From NCBI GenBank assembly GCA_023260935.1, contig JALQTL010000340.1, forward strand, positions 1 through 11,085: a stretch of 11,085 nucleotides of DNA. Direction: 5' to 3'. This document shows, one piece after another, positions 1 to 6,060 of the stretch. The notes under the pieces are model-generated. The model was not told the origin of the DNA. It did no database searches and saw only the letters and a list, made by a program, of their open reading frames with translations. The stretch is from Paracoccaceae bacterium (lineage in GTDB: Bacteria; Pseudomonadota; Alphaproteobacteria; Rhodobacterales; Rhodobacteraceae). Each line of letters opens with the position of its first letter. Within the stretch, counting starts at the first letter, position 1. Made by a program: the position numbers and the translations under genes.

Positions 1-403
1 CATCGCCCGCGCCTCGGCCGCATCGGCCCGCGCCCTGCTGGGGGAGGCGCGGGTGGCGCTGCTGTCCTTTTCCACCGGAAGCTCTGGCGCGGGGCCATCC
101 GTTGATGCCGTGCGTGCCGCGGCTGAAGCCACGGGCTTTGCAGGGCCGCTGCAGGCCGATGCGGCGCTGAACGCCGTGGTCGCCGCGCGCAAGGGGGCGG
201 TCTTTGCCGACCCGAACGTGCTGATCTTCCCCTCGCTCGACGCCGGGAATATTGCATACAAGCTGGCGCAGGAACTGGCCGGCGTACAGGCGCTGGGGCC
301 CTGCCTGCAAGGGTTCAGAAAGCCGGTCTGCGATCTGTCGCGCGGGGCAAGCGTGGCCGATATCATCGCCTCCACACTGGTGACGCTGGCCCTCTTGCCC
401 TGA
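1..403 (+). CDS. pta: Phosphate acetyltransferase, C-terminal part (5' end outside window)
   Basis: The reading frame is open from base 2 to the TGA at 401-403, giving 133 visible residues of a gene that starts upstream of the window. The protein interconverts acetyl phosphate and acetyl-CoA in the cytosol. The visible part matches the Pta C-terminal domain: a LLSFSTGSSGAGPSV stretch, then VLIFPSLDAGNIAYKLAQ, then LQGFRKPVCDLSRGAS, which carries the conserved Arg/Ser near the active site. It ends soon after DIIASTLV, as Pta proteins do. Whether it is a stand-alone Pta or the end of a longer fusion (such as malic enzyme-Pta) cannot be seen. It converges on the xsc-tauE operon. Since Xsc releases acetyl phosphate, a role in sulfonate carbon assimilation is plausible, but this pta is not in the same transcript. 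An ackA-pta acetate pair is an alternative context. Confidence 0.9.
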   Translation, partial: IARASAASARALLGEARVALLSFSTGSSGAGPSVDAVRAAAEATGFAGPLQADAALNAVVAARKGAVFADPNVLIFPSLDAGNIAYKLAQELAGVQALGPCLQGFRKPVCDLSRGASVADIIASTLVTLALLP

Positions 404-485
404 CAATGGTTTTCACTTTCCTGCCATTCTGGGCGCAGGTGGCAAGCGGTTACCCAAGTGGATTGCACTTTTCGAACAACCGGGA
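404..485. terminator. Convergent intergenic gap with weak terminator-like hairpins
   Basis: This is the 82-bp gap between the pta stop (+ strand) and the tauE stop (- strand). Two small dyads are visible. TGCCA at 422-426 pairs with TGGCA at 440-444, with an inner CTG/CAG pairing. AAGTG at 456-460 pairs with CACTT at 466-470 over a 5-nt loop and is followed by two more T residues, giving a short T4 run on the + strand. The second resembles a weak intrinsic terminator for pta. Neither stem is strong, so the assignment is tentative. Confidence 0.3.
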
Positions 486-1226
486 TCATAGCAGCGATTT
501 CCCCAGCCCGGCCAGCGACAACACCACCAAAAGCAGGATGGCAAAGCGCCGGAAATCCTGCGGGCTGGTGCGCGTGAAATGCCGCCCCCCCGCCCACAGA
601 CCGGCCAGCATGAAAGGCAGGCCCAGTGCGGTTGCCACAAAGCTTTCCTGCGTGATCTGGCCTGCCCGCCAAAAGACTGGCAAGGACCACAGATCCAACG
701 CGGTGAAATAGGCAATCACCGTCGCGCGGAAAATCACCGGGGGCACGCCCTGCGCGGTGAAGAACACCGCAACCGGCAGCCCCCCCACGGCGGCCCCATT
801 TGCAAGGCCCGAGACTACCCCCACGCCAAGATGCGCCGCCCCGCCCTGCCGACCGATCCGAAGCCCCGCCCAAAGCATCGCGCACATCGCCAGCACAAAG
901 ACCGACAGCACGGCCCGCCCGGCATCGGCCCCCACCGTCTGAATTGCCCAGACGCCGACAGGGACGCCCACCAGACAGCCCAGAAACAGGCCCAGCACCC
1001 GCCTCCAATCGATATGCGCCCAGATACCCCGCGCCTGCCCCAGCGTCATGAAGATATCGGCCAGAATGACCACCGGCACAAAAGGGAACGGGTCTGTCAC
1101 CAGCGCCGCGAAAGACATCACCAGCGCGGCAAAGCCAAAGCCGGAATAGCCGCGGACATAGCCCGCGACCACCATCCCCAAGGCGACAAGGCCTGCCTCT
1201 GCACCAGACAGGCCAAAGGGCATCAT
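486..1226 (-). CDS. tauE: TauE/SafE (TSUP) family membrane protein, probable sulfite exporter
   Basis: This 246-residue integral membrane protein has about seven to eight hydrophobic segments, usual for the TSUP (formerly DUF81) family. The two internal repeats each carry a glycine-rich motif: GYSGFGFA at residues 27-33 and GLANGAAVGG at about 140-149. TSUP members beside sulfonate-degradation genes are known or inferred sulfite exporters, and here the gene follows xsc directly. Xsc releases toxic sulfite in the cytosol, which gives the exporter a clear substrate; this assignment rests on context rather than on a substrate motif. The start overlaps the xsc stop as ATGA, indicating translational coupling. 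A second in-frame ATG follows immediately at 1223. It sits about 7 nt from the AGG of an AGGTGG Shine-Dalgarno-like sequence inside the xsc end, so it may be the real start. It is read on the xsc transcript, so TauR control is likely. Confidence 0.85.
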   Translation of the reverse strand: MMPFGLSGAEAGLVALGMVVAGYVRGYSGFGFAALVMSFAALVTDPFPFVPVVILADIFMTLGQARGIWAHIDWRRVLGLFLGCLVGVPVGVWAIQTVGADAGRAVLSVFVLAMCAMLWAGLRIGRQGGAAHLGVGVVSGLANGAAVGGLPVAVFFTAQGVPPVIFRATVIAYFTALDLWSLPVFWRAGQITQESFVATALGLPFMLAGLWAGGRHFTRTSPQDFRRFAILLLVVLSLAGLGKSLL

Positions 1227-2995
1227 GCCACCTGTGCCCGCATGTCCGATTTCGAGATGCCGGCAACCGCCACCGGCTTTTTCATCGCATCCCGGCGGAA
1301 AGGTTCGCCCAGTTCCTGATTGATCAGCGCCTCGATCAGCGTGGTCTTTCCGGCCATCTGATCGGCAATCGCCTGGGTCAGGGCCGCGCGCAGCTCGTCC
1401 ATCGTGCGGGCCACGATACCTTGCAAGCCGCAGGCCTTGGCGATTCCCGCATAAGACACTTGGGTATCCAGTTCGGTGCCCACGAAGTTGTCATCATACC
1501 ACAGCGTCGAATTGCGTTTTTCGGCGCCCCATTGGTAATTGCGGAAGACCACCATCGTGATCGCCGGCCATTCCGGGCGGCCGATTGCCGTCAATTCCGT
1601 GACCGCGATGCCAAAGGCACCATCGCCCGAAAACCCGACCACGGGAACATCCGGGCAGGCGATCTTGGCGCCCACGATGGATGGCAGGCCGTAACCGCAG
1701 GGGCCGAAGAGCCCCGGCGCCAGATACTTCCGCCCTGCTTCAAAAGTGGGATAGGCATTACCGATAGCGCAGTTATTGCCGATGTCCGAGGAAATGATCG
1801 CCTCTTTCGGCAGGGCCGCCTGAATGGCGCGCCATGCCATGCGCGGGCTCATCCAGTCAGGCCGGGCCTTGCGGGCACGTTCGTTCCATGTCGTGCCAGG
1901 ATCATCCTCTTCATGGTCCATCGAGGAAAGCTGCTGCGCCCATGCCGATTTCGTCTGCGCAATCAGGGCCTTGCGCGCGGCCCTCCCGGCATCGCCAGCC
2001 GTCGGCGCCAGCCGGGCAAGCACGCCTTCGGCCACCTTTCGGGCATCGCCCACGATGCCAACCGTCACCGGTTTGGTCAGGCCGATGCGATCCGGGTTGA
2101 TGTCGACCTGAATGATCCTGGCTTCCTTCGGCCAGTAATCCAGCCCATAGCCGGGCAGCGTGGAAAAGGGGTTCAGCCGCGTGCCAAGGGCCAGAACCAC
2201 ATCGGCCTGACGGATCAGTTCCATCGCGGCCTTGCTGCCGTTGTACCCCAAGGGGCCGGCAAACAGCGGATGGCTTCCGGGGAAGGCATCGTTGTGCTGG
2301 TAGCCCACGCAAACGGGGGCATCCAGACGCTCGGCAAGCGCCATGCTGGCCGGGATCGCCCCGCCAAGCACGACCCCTGCCCCGTTCAGGATCACCGGGA
2401 ATTTCGCCCCCGACAAAAGCGCCGCCGCCTCGTCCAGTGCCGCCTCGCCGCCCGAGGGGCGCTCGAAGGCCACGGGTTGCGGCAGGGTGATGTCAATCAC
2501 CTGGGTCCAGAAGTCGCGCGGCATGTTGATCTGCGCCGGGGCAGAATGGCGCTTGGCGTTCATGATCACCCGGTTCAGCACCTCGGCCACGCGGGCCGGA
2601 TCTCGCACCTCTTCCTGATAGGCCACCATGTCCTTGAACAGCGCCATCTGTTCCACTTCCTGAAACCCGCCTTGGCCGATGGTTCGGTTCGCGGCCTGGG
2701 GGGTGACCAGCAACAGGGGCGTGTGGTTCCAGTAGGCGGTTTTCACGGCCGTCACGAAATTGGTGATGCCCGGGCCGTTCTGCGCAATCATCATGCACAT
2801 CCGGCCCGAGGCGCGGGTATAGCCATCCGCCATCATCCCGCCGCTGCCTTCATGCGCGCAATCCCAGAACTGGATGCCCGCCTTCGGAAAAAGGTCCGAG
2901 ATCGGCATGAACGCCGACCCGATGATGCCGAAGGCATGTTCGATGCCATGCATCTGCAGGGTTTTGACAAAGGCTTCCTCGGTGGTCATGCGCAT
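1223..2995 (-). CDS. xsc: Sulfoacetaldehyde acetyltransferase
   Basis: This is a thiamine-diphosphate enzyme of the acetolactate-synthase-like superfamily. It converts sulfoacetaldehyde and phosphate to acetyl phosphate and sulfite, the step where taurine, isethionate and sulfoacetate pathways meet. The 590 residues match the family's usual length of about 590. The N-terminal PYR domain has GIIGSAFMPISDLFP, then HEGSGGMMADGYTRASG with the conserved catalytic Glu at 49 and AQNGPGITNFVTAVK. A central domain follows. The C-terminal PP domain has GFSGDGAFG (GDG at 457-459) and the Xsc-typical FRNYQWGAEKRNSTLW with a nearby DDNFVGTEL. The frame stays open upstream to about 3100, but the start at 2995 (MRMTTEEAFVK) is chosen because it matches the family N-terminus and has GGAG at 3006-3009, 10 nt upstream. 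ATG 2989 is an alternative start. It overlaps tauE by ATGA. The gene looks complete. Confidence 0.97.
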   Translation of the reverse strand: MRMTTEEAFVKTLQMHGIEHAFGIIGSAFMPISDLFPKAGIQFWDCAHEGSGGMMADGYTRASGRMCMMIAQNGPGITNFVTAVKTAYWNHTPLLLVTPQAANRTIGQGGFQEVEQMALFKDMVAYQEEVRDPARVAEVLNRVIMNAKRHSAPAQINMPRDFWTQVIDITLPQPVAFERPSGGEAALDEAAALLSGAKFPVILNGAGVVLGGAIPASMALAERLDAPVCVGYQHNDAFPGSHPLFAGPLGYNGSKAAMELIRQADVVLALGTRLNPFSTLPGYGLDYWPKEARIIQVDINPDRIGLTKPVTVGIVGDARKVAEGVLARLAPTAGDAGRAARKALIAQTKSAWAQQLSSMDHEEDDPGTTWNERARKARPDWMSPRMAWRAIQAALPKEAIISSDIGNNCAIGNAYPTFEAGRKYLAPGLFGPCGYGLPSIVGAKIACPDVPVVGFSGDGAFGIAVTELTAIGRPEWPAITMVVFRNYQWGAEKRNSTLWYDDNFVGTELDTQVSYAGIAKACGLQGIVARTMDELRAALTQAIADQMAGKTTLIEALINQELGEPFRRDAMKKPVAVAGISKSDMRAQVA

Positions 2996-3019
2996 GGGAA
3001 ACGGGCTCCGGCTGAAGGT

Positions 3020-3054
3020 GTGTGGCTTTTGGCCTTTGGCGTGTGGCCTCTGGC
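3020..3054 (-). repeat. Five tandem heptamers (GCCANAN) in the xsc leader
   Basis: Read on the minus strand, bases 3054 to 3020 divide exactly into five 7-mers: GCCAGAG, GCCACAC, GCCAAAG, GCCAAAA, GCCACAC. All fit GCCANAN. The array is flanked by two copies of GCCGGAGCC (+ strand 3052-3060 and 3004-3012), and the inner copy contains the GGAG used as the xsc ribosome binding site. Seven is not a multiple of three, so this is not a coding repeat. The array lies in the untranslated leader between the candidate promoter and the xsc start codon. Confidence 0.8.
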
Positions 3055-3128
3055 TCCGGCATCGGTGGCAGACGAAGCCCTGCGGGCAACATCGGCGCAA
3101 ACGTCACGGAACAAGGGCTCTGCCCGGC

Positions 3129-3134
3129 AGTCTA
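3129..3134 (-). promoter_or_regulatory. Candidate -10 element of the xsc-tauE promoter
   Basis: On the minus strand this reads TAGACT, four of six matches to TATAAT. Seventeen bases upstream is a poor -35 (TAAGTG, about 3152-3157) that overlaps the inner TauR box. A weak -35 covered by an activator site is what an activated promoter would show. Transcription would start near 3121, giving a leader of about 125 nt. This is an inference from one short match. Confidence 0.35.
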
Positions 3135-3154
3135 GCGACGCCCCGAACGGCCAC

Positions 3155-3187
3155 TTAGGGCCAGAGGGTGCGGGGCATTAGGTCCAG
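3155..3187 (-). promoter_or_regulatory. TauR operator: two direct repeats upstream of xsc
   Basis: Read on the minus strand, CTGGACCTAA (+ strand 3178-3187) and CTGGCCCTAA (3155-3164) are direct repeats with a 23-bp period. The first fits CTGGACYTAA, the repeat reported for TauR in Rhodobacter capsulatus as I recall it; the second differs at one base. They lie 160-192 bp upstream of the xsc start, right after the tauR stop codon. Direct-repeat operators are typical of MocR-type regulators such as TauR and GabR. Box, cognate regulator and target gene sit together here, so the call is fairly strong. Confidence 0.75.
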
Positions 3188-3209
3188 AACCGCGCACCTG
3201 GCCCCGCCG

Positions 3210-4682
3210 CTAACCTCGCCGCGCCCGCACAGCCCCGGCTATCCGGGCAATGCCTTCTGGGATGCGTGCCGGCGCGATCGAGGAATAGGCCAGCCGGTAG
3301 AACTGCCGCCCCACAGGCCCGGCGCGGTGAAAGAAGGCGCGGCCCGGCTCGATCAGCACGCCAGCCGCCCGCAGATCGCGCGCAAGTTCTTCGGTATCCA
3401 CCCCTTCGGGCGCGCGCATCCAGATCGACGATCCGCCGAAACCACCCTGCCCCGCCACCACAAGCCCATGTTCGGCAATGCTTTCTTCCATCACCTGCCG
3501 GCGGCGGCGAAAGGCGGTCTTCATCCGGTTGACCAGCGCATCGTAATGCCCGTCAGCCAGGAAATAGGCGACTGTGCGCTGGATATGGCCGGGCGGATGG
3601 CGCAGCACAAGCGCGCGCAGGGCCCGCGCTTCGGCAATGAAGCTGGGCGCCCCGACCAGATAGCCCAGCCGCAGACCCGGAAAGATGGATTTCGAAAACG
3701 ACCCGGCATAGATCACACGCCCCTCGCCATCCAGCGATTTGAGCGCGGGCGCAGCCGATTTCAGGAAGGACATCTCGAATTCATAATCGTCCTCAACGAT
3801 GACGAACCCGTCACGCGCGGCCGCCGCAATCAGCGCGGCCCGCCGCGCCACCGGCATGGTCGCGTTGGTGGGGCATTGGTGGGACGGGGTGGTGAAGACC
3901 ACATCCACCCCGCCCGGCAGGCCTTCTGGGGGCAGACCGGCCTCGTCCACCTCTACCGGCAGCACCTCGGTTCCCGAAGGCTCCAGCACCGCGCGCAGGC
4001 CCGGGTAGCCGGGATTTTCCACCACCGCGCGCCGGCCCGGGCCCAACAAGATCTGCGCCGCCATCCACAGCCCGTTCTGCGCGCCGAGGGTCAACAGCAC
4101 CTCATCGGGTTGCGCCGAGATGCCCCTGCGGGGAAGGATGCTGCGCAGGACGTGTTCGATCAGGACAGGGTCGTCGCGTTCGTAGTAATCGCTGGTGAGG
4201 GCCGTAAAATCCTTTTTTCCCAATGCCCTAAGGGCGCATTGGCGCCAGTTCTGATGATCGAAAAGCGTGGGGTCGGCCTGGCCATAGATGAAGGGAAAGG
4301 GATAGCGGTCCCAATCTTCGGGCTTGGACAATCGGGCCAGTCTGGAAAACCGCGCGCCGGTGAGGGGGGTGAAATCCAAAGCCTCGGCCCGGGCTGGGGA
4401 CTGCGGGAATTCGGGCGCGCGCGGGGCTGTTTCCGAGACGAAATAGCCCGACCGCCCCCGCGCCATCAGGTAATCCGACGATACCAGATCTGCGTAAGCC
4501 AAGGTCACGGTAATGCGGCTTACCCCAAGATGTTGTGCCAGCCCGCGCGAGGACGGCATCTTTTCCCCCGGCCTGAGACGCCCCGCCAGAATGCCCTGAA
4601 CCACCATCGACCGGATGCGGCTTTGCAAGGTGCCCATGGCCCCGGAGGGCAGAAAAAACGCCTCGGCAGGAATGGCAGGCAT
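3210..4682 (-). CDS. tauR: MocR/GntR-family transcriptional regulator with aminotransferase-like domain (TauR)
   Basis: This 490-residue protein has the MocR architecture. A GntR-type winged helix-turn-helix spans residues ~15-82 (LQSRIRSMVVQGILAGRLRPG, then MPSSRGLAQHLGVSRITVTLAY). A fold-type I aminotransferase-like domain spans ~125-485. Visible PLP-site residues include Asn223 in VENPGYPG, Asp298/Tyr300 in VEDDYEFE, and the Schiff-base lysine Lys331 in AGSFSKSIFPGLRLGY. It is expected to bind PLP and sense taurine as an external aldimine, activating sulfonate genes rather than transaminating. The name TauR is supported by its place upstream of xsc-tauE in the same orientation and by TauR-type boxes right after its stop codon. 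The start at 4682 (MPAIPAEAFFLPSG) puts the HTH at the usual distance from the N-terminus; the ribosome binding site is weak. A possible half box and a TTGACT -35-like element lie upstream. Confidence 0.9.
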   Translation of the reverse strand: MPAIPAEAFFLPSGAMGTLQSRIRSMVVQGILAGRLRPGEKMPSSRGLAQHLGVSRITVTLAYADLVSSDYLMARGRSGYFVSETAPRAPEFPQSPARAEALDFTPLTGARFSRLARLSKPEDWDRYPFPFIYGQADPTLFDHQNWRQCALRALGKKDFTALTSDYYERDDPVLIEHVLRSILPRRGISAQPDEVLLTLGAQNGLWMAAQILLGPGRRAVVENPGYPGLRAVLEPSGTEVLPVEVDEAGLPPEGLPGGVDVVFTTPSHQCPTNATMPVARRAALIAAAARDGFVIVEDDYEFEMSFLKSAAPALKSLDGEGRVIYAGSFSKSIFPGLRLGYLVGAPSFIAEARALRALVLRHPPGHIQRTVAYFLADGHYDALVNRMKTAFRRRRQVMEESIAEHGLVVAGQGGFGGSSIWMRAPEGVDTEELARDLRAAGVLIEPGRAFFHRAGPVGRQFYRLAYSSIAPARIPEGIARIAGAVRARRG

Positions 4683-4701
4683 GGCATGACCCCGTGCGTG
4701 G

Positions 4702-4711
4702 ATGAGTCCAG
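4702..4711 (-). promoter_or_regulatory. Possible TauR half-site before tauR
   Basis: The minus strand reads CTGGACTCAT, eight of ten matches to CTGGACYTAA. It ends 20 bases upstream of the tauR ATG. No partner repeat is visible at a 23-bp period on either side, so it is a single degenerate copy. If functional it could mediate autoregulation. Confidence 0.3.
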
Positions 4712-4734
4712 ATGAGGGGGCCGGAAGGGGCGGA

Positions 4735-4740
4735 AGTCAA
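4735..4740 (-). promoter_or_regulatory. Candidate -35 of the tauR promoter
   Basis: The minus strand reads TTGACT, five of six matches to TTGACA. The hexamer 17 bp downstream (CCTCAT, 4712-4717) is a poor -10. This is the best sigma-70-like element found in the gap upstream of tauR, and it lies 37 bp downstream of the phased repeat array at 4777-4826. Confidence 0.3.
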
Positions 4741-4776
4741 GCCCGGGAAAGGGGCGCAAAAGACACCGTTTCGGGG

Positions 4777-4826
4777 GGAAGAAAACGTCTTCCTTTCGTC
4801 TTCCATGCGTCTTCCACTGTGGAAGA
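4777..4826. repeat. Five GGAAGA/TCTTCC hexamers at exact 11-bp phase
   Basis: On the + strand GGAAGA starts at 4777, TCTTCC at 4788, 4799 and 4810, and GGAAGA at 4821. Each is 11 bp from the next with a 5-bp spacer, so inverted copies bracket three direct copies. The three direct copies share CGTCTTCC. The last pair extends to a 9-bp perfect dyad, GTCTTCCAC (4809-4817) and GTGGAAGAC (4819-4827), around one central base. The array is non-coding, about 95-145 bp upstream of the tauR start and about 50 bp past the luxR-type gene's stop. An 11-bp period places every copy on about one DNA face, which suggests a cooperative protein-binding site. A hairpin role in the 3' end of the minus-strand luxR-type transcript is the alternative; no T-run follows. 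Confidence 0.75.
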
Positions 4827-4878
4827 CTGCGCGCAGGCCCAAGGGCCGGCGCCAGCGATGACCTGACCTGTGCCCGAC

Positions 4879-5394
4879 CTATGGGCCGGGTTTGGGGCGG
4901 AGGCCATCGTGGAGGAGGTCTTCCACGAACCATGCGGCGAATTGCGCGCGGCCTGTCACGCCGGCCTTGGCATAGATGCTGGACAGTTGCGCGCGCACCG
5001 TGCCCTGTGCCGCCCCGCGAATCTCGGCGATCTCGGCCACATCGAGGCCCTTGAGCGCCAGAACCGCCACATCATGTTCGGCCGGCGTCAGTGCCCAGGC
5101 GGCGAATTGCGCCTCGATCACCTGGGCCAGGGCGCCACGGGCGGTATCGAGTGCGCGTTCCTGCGCCTGCATGCGGTCCAGCGTGACCCGCAACTGCCAG
5201 ACGCCGAAGACCACCCCAAGGACCAGCGCCAGCGCCACCAACCCTTCCAGCACCGTATGCGGGGCACCGGCGTCTTCGATGAATTCCGAAATCGCATCAC
5301 CCAGAAAGAAGGTGACTGCGCTGGCTTCGATCACCAGAAAAAGGGCAAGGGCGGCCGGGGCCTGCCGCCCTTTGGTCAGGCCGCGAAACTTCAT
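4879..5394 (-). CDS. Membrane-anchored LuxR-type helix-turn-helix regulator
   Basis: This 171-residue protein has two hydrophobic segments (about residues 12-32 and 47-68), a charged, probably coiled-coil linker (70-97), and a C-terminal LuxR/GerE-type HTH (about 100-160: LTPAEHDVAVLALKGLDVAEIAEIRG, then GTVRAQLSSIYAKAGVTGRAQF with the recognition helix). It has no receiver or autoinducer-binding domain, so signal input would have to come through the membrane part or a partner protein. The start at 5394 overlaps the stop of the upstream cytochrome gene as ATGA, and AAGGG lies just upstream. Co-translation with a cytochrome b561-type protein and a PepSY-like protein suggests control by redox or envelope state; this is inference. 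The target genes are unknown. The phased array 50 bp past its stop codon is one candidate target. Confidence 0.75.
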   Translation of the reverse strand: MKFRGLTKGRQAPAALALFLVIEASAVTFFLGDAISEFIEDAGAPHTVLEGLVALALVLGVVFGVWQLRVTLDRMQAQERALDTARGALAQVIEAQFAAWALTPAEHDVAVLALKGLDVAEIAEIRGAAQGTVRAQLSSIYAKAGVTGRAQFAAWFVEDLLHDGLRPKPGP

Positions 5395-6059
5395 GCCCTT
5401 GGGTCCACCCCGCGATTGCGCCGCCCCGTCACCATCGGCCGCACCAGATTGCGCCGCAGGGCCCGGCTTTCCACCGCCACCCCGCCGACATGGATCAGCG
5501 CGAGGATCAGCATCAGATTGGCGGCCACGTCATGCACCTCTTTCGACAGTCGTTCGGCGGTGTCGGCGGTGCCAGCATGATCCTCTGCATCGGCCTGCAC
5601 AAGTACCGACCAGTCACCCGCGGCCACGGCGGCCTTTTCTTCGGCAATCGTCACCGGGCTTTTGCCGCCGGTCATGACGAGCCCGGTCACGATCACCGTG
5701 CCAAGACAGGCCCAGAGCGCATAGATCATCAGCGCCCCGGCGGGGTTGTGCGACCGGTGTTCCCGCGGCCTGCCGCGCAATAGTTCGCCGATGTGCCGAA
5801 GCGCTGCGCGCGGCGCGGGGGGAAAGGCGGAAAAGCGCGCCTCGGCCGGGCCGATGATGCCCCAGCCAAGGCGGGTGAGGAACAGCGCCATCACGCCCCA
5901 GCCGATCCAGACATGGGCCACGCTGCCGCCCTTGTTGATCAGCCCGTTGGCGACAATGGCAAGGGCCACGCCCCAATGGGTTATGCGGATCAGCGGATCC
6001 CAGGGGTCGGGGGGCGCGACCGCGCCCCCCTTGCCTGCCGGAAGGTCCGGCTGCGTCAT
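5391..6059 (-). CDS. Cytochrome b561-type di-heme membrane protein
   Basis: This 222-residue inner-membrane cytochrome b has four predicted helices (about residues 26-42, 48-70, 108-130 and 176-196). Candidate heme ligands are His28 (RITHWG), His49 (VAHVWIGW), His176 (EVHDVAAN) and His190 (LALIHVGG). The 14-residue spacing of the last pair fits bacterial b561 and Ni/Fe-hydrogenase-type b cytochromes, as does the HNPAGALMIYAL motif at 104-115. It should carry electrons across or along the membrane; donor and acceptor are not shown. The loop between helices 3 and 4 (about 131-172) is long and acidic (EEK, QADAEDHAGTAD). The frame is open upstream to 6254, but that part is the antisense of the PepSY gene. 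The start at 6059 is chosen because it lies one base after the PepSY stop. It overlaps the LuxR-type gene by ATGA. Confidence 0.85.
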   Translation of the reverse strand: MTQPDLPAGKGGAVAPPDPWDPLIRITHWGVALAIVANGLINKGGSVAHVWIGWGVMALFLTRLGWGIIGPAEARFSAFPPAPRAALRHIGELLRGRPREHRSHNPAGALMIYALWACLGTVIVTGLVMTGGKSPVTIAEEKAAVAAGDWSVLVQADAEDHAGTADTAERLSKEVHDVAANLMLILALIHVGGVAVESRALRRNLVRPMVTGRRNRGVDPRA

Positions 6060-6060
6060 C

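Noticed and set aside
579..1319. Long plus-strand open frame (246 codons) opposite tauE
   Set aside because: It is antisense to a well-supported membrane protein gene, its translation is a low-complexity His/Arg/Gln/Pro-rich string with no motif, and such frames are usual in GC-rich DNA.
2996..3100. N-terminal extension of xsc by 35 residues
   Set aside because: The frame is open, but the extension translates the heptamer repeat and leader, has no family similarity, and the start at 2995 gives the usual Xsc length and N-terminus with a ribosome binding site.
2850..3107. Small leader frame of 85 codons overlapping the xsc start
   Set aside because: Its first part is the heptamer repeat and the rest is xsc in another frame; there is no ribosome binding site or motif.
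1421..3181. Plus-strand open frame of 586 codons opposite xsc
   Set aside because: The minus strand encodes a complete Xsc with all family motifs. The opposite frame has no recognisable domain and shadow-like composition.
3168..4715. Plus-strand open frame of 515 codons opposite tauR
   Set aside because: It mirrors the tauR codons, is Arg/His/Gly-rich and has no motif. tauR is unambiguous on the other strand.
4836..4847. GGCCC/GGGCC dyad as terminator of the LuxR-type gene
   Set aside because: The stem is 5 bp with a 2-nt loop and no T-run on the minus strand; likely chance in GC-rich sequence.
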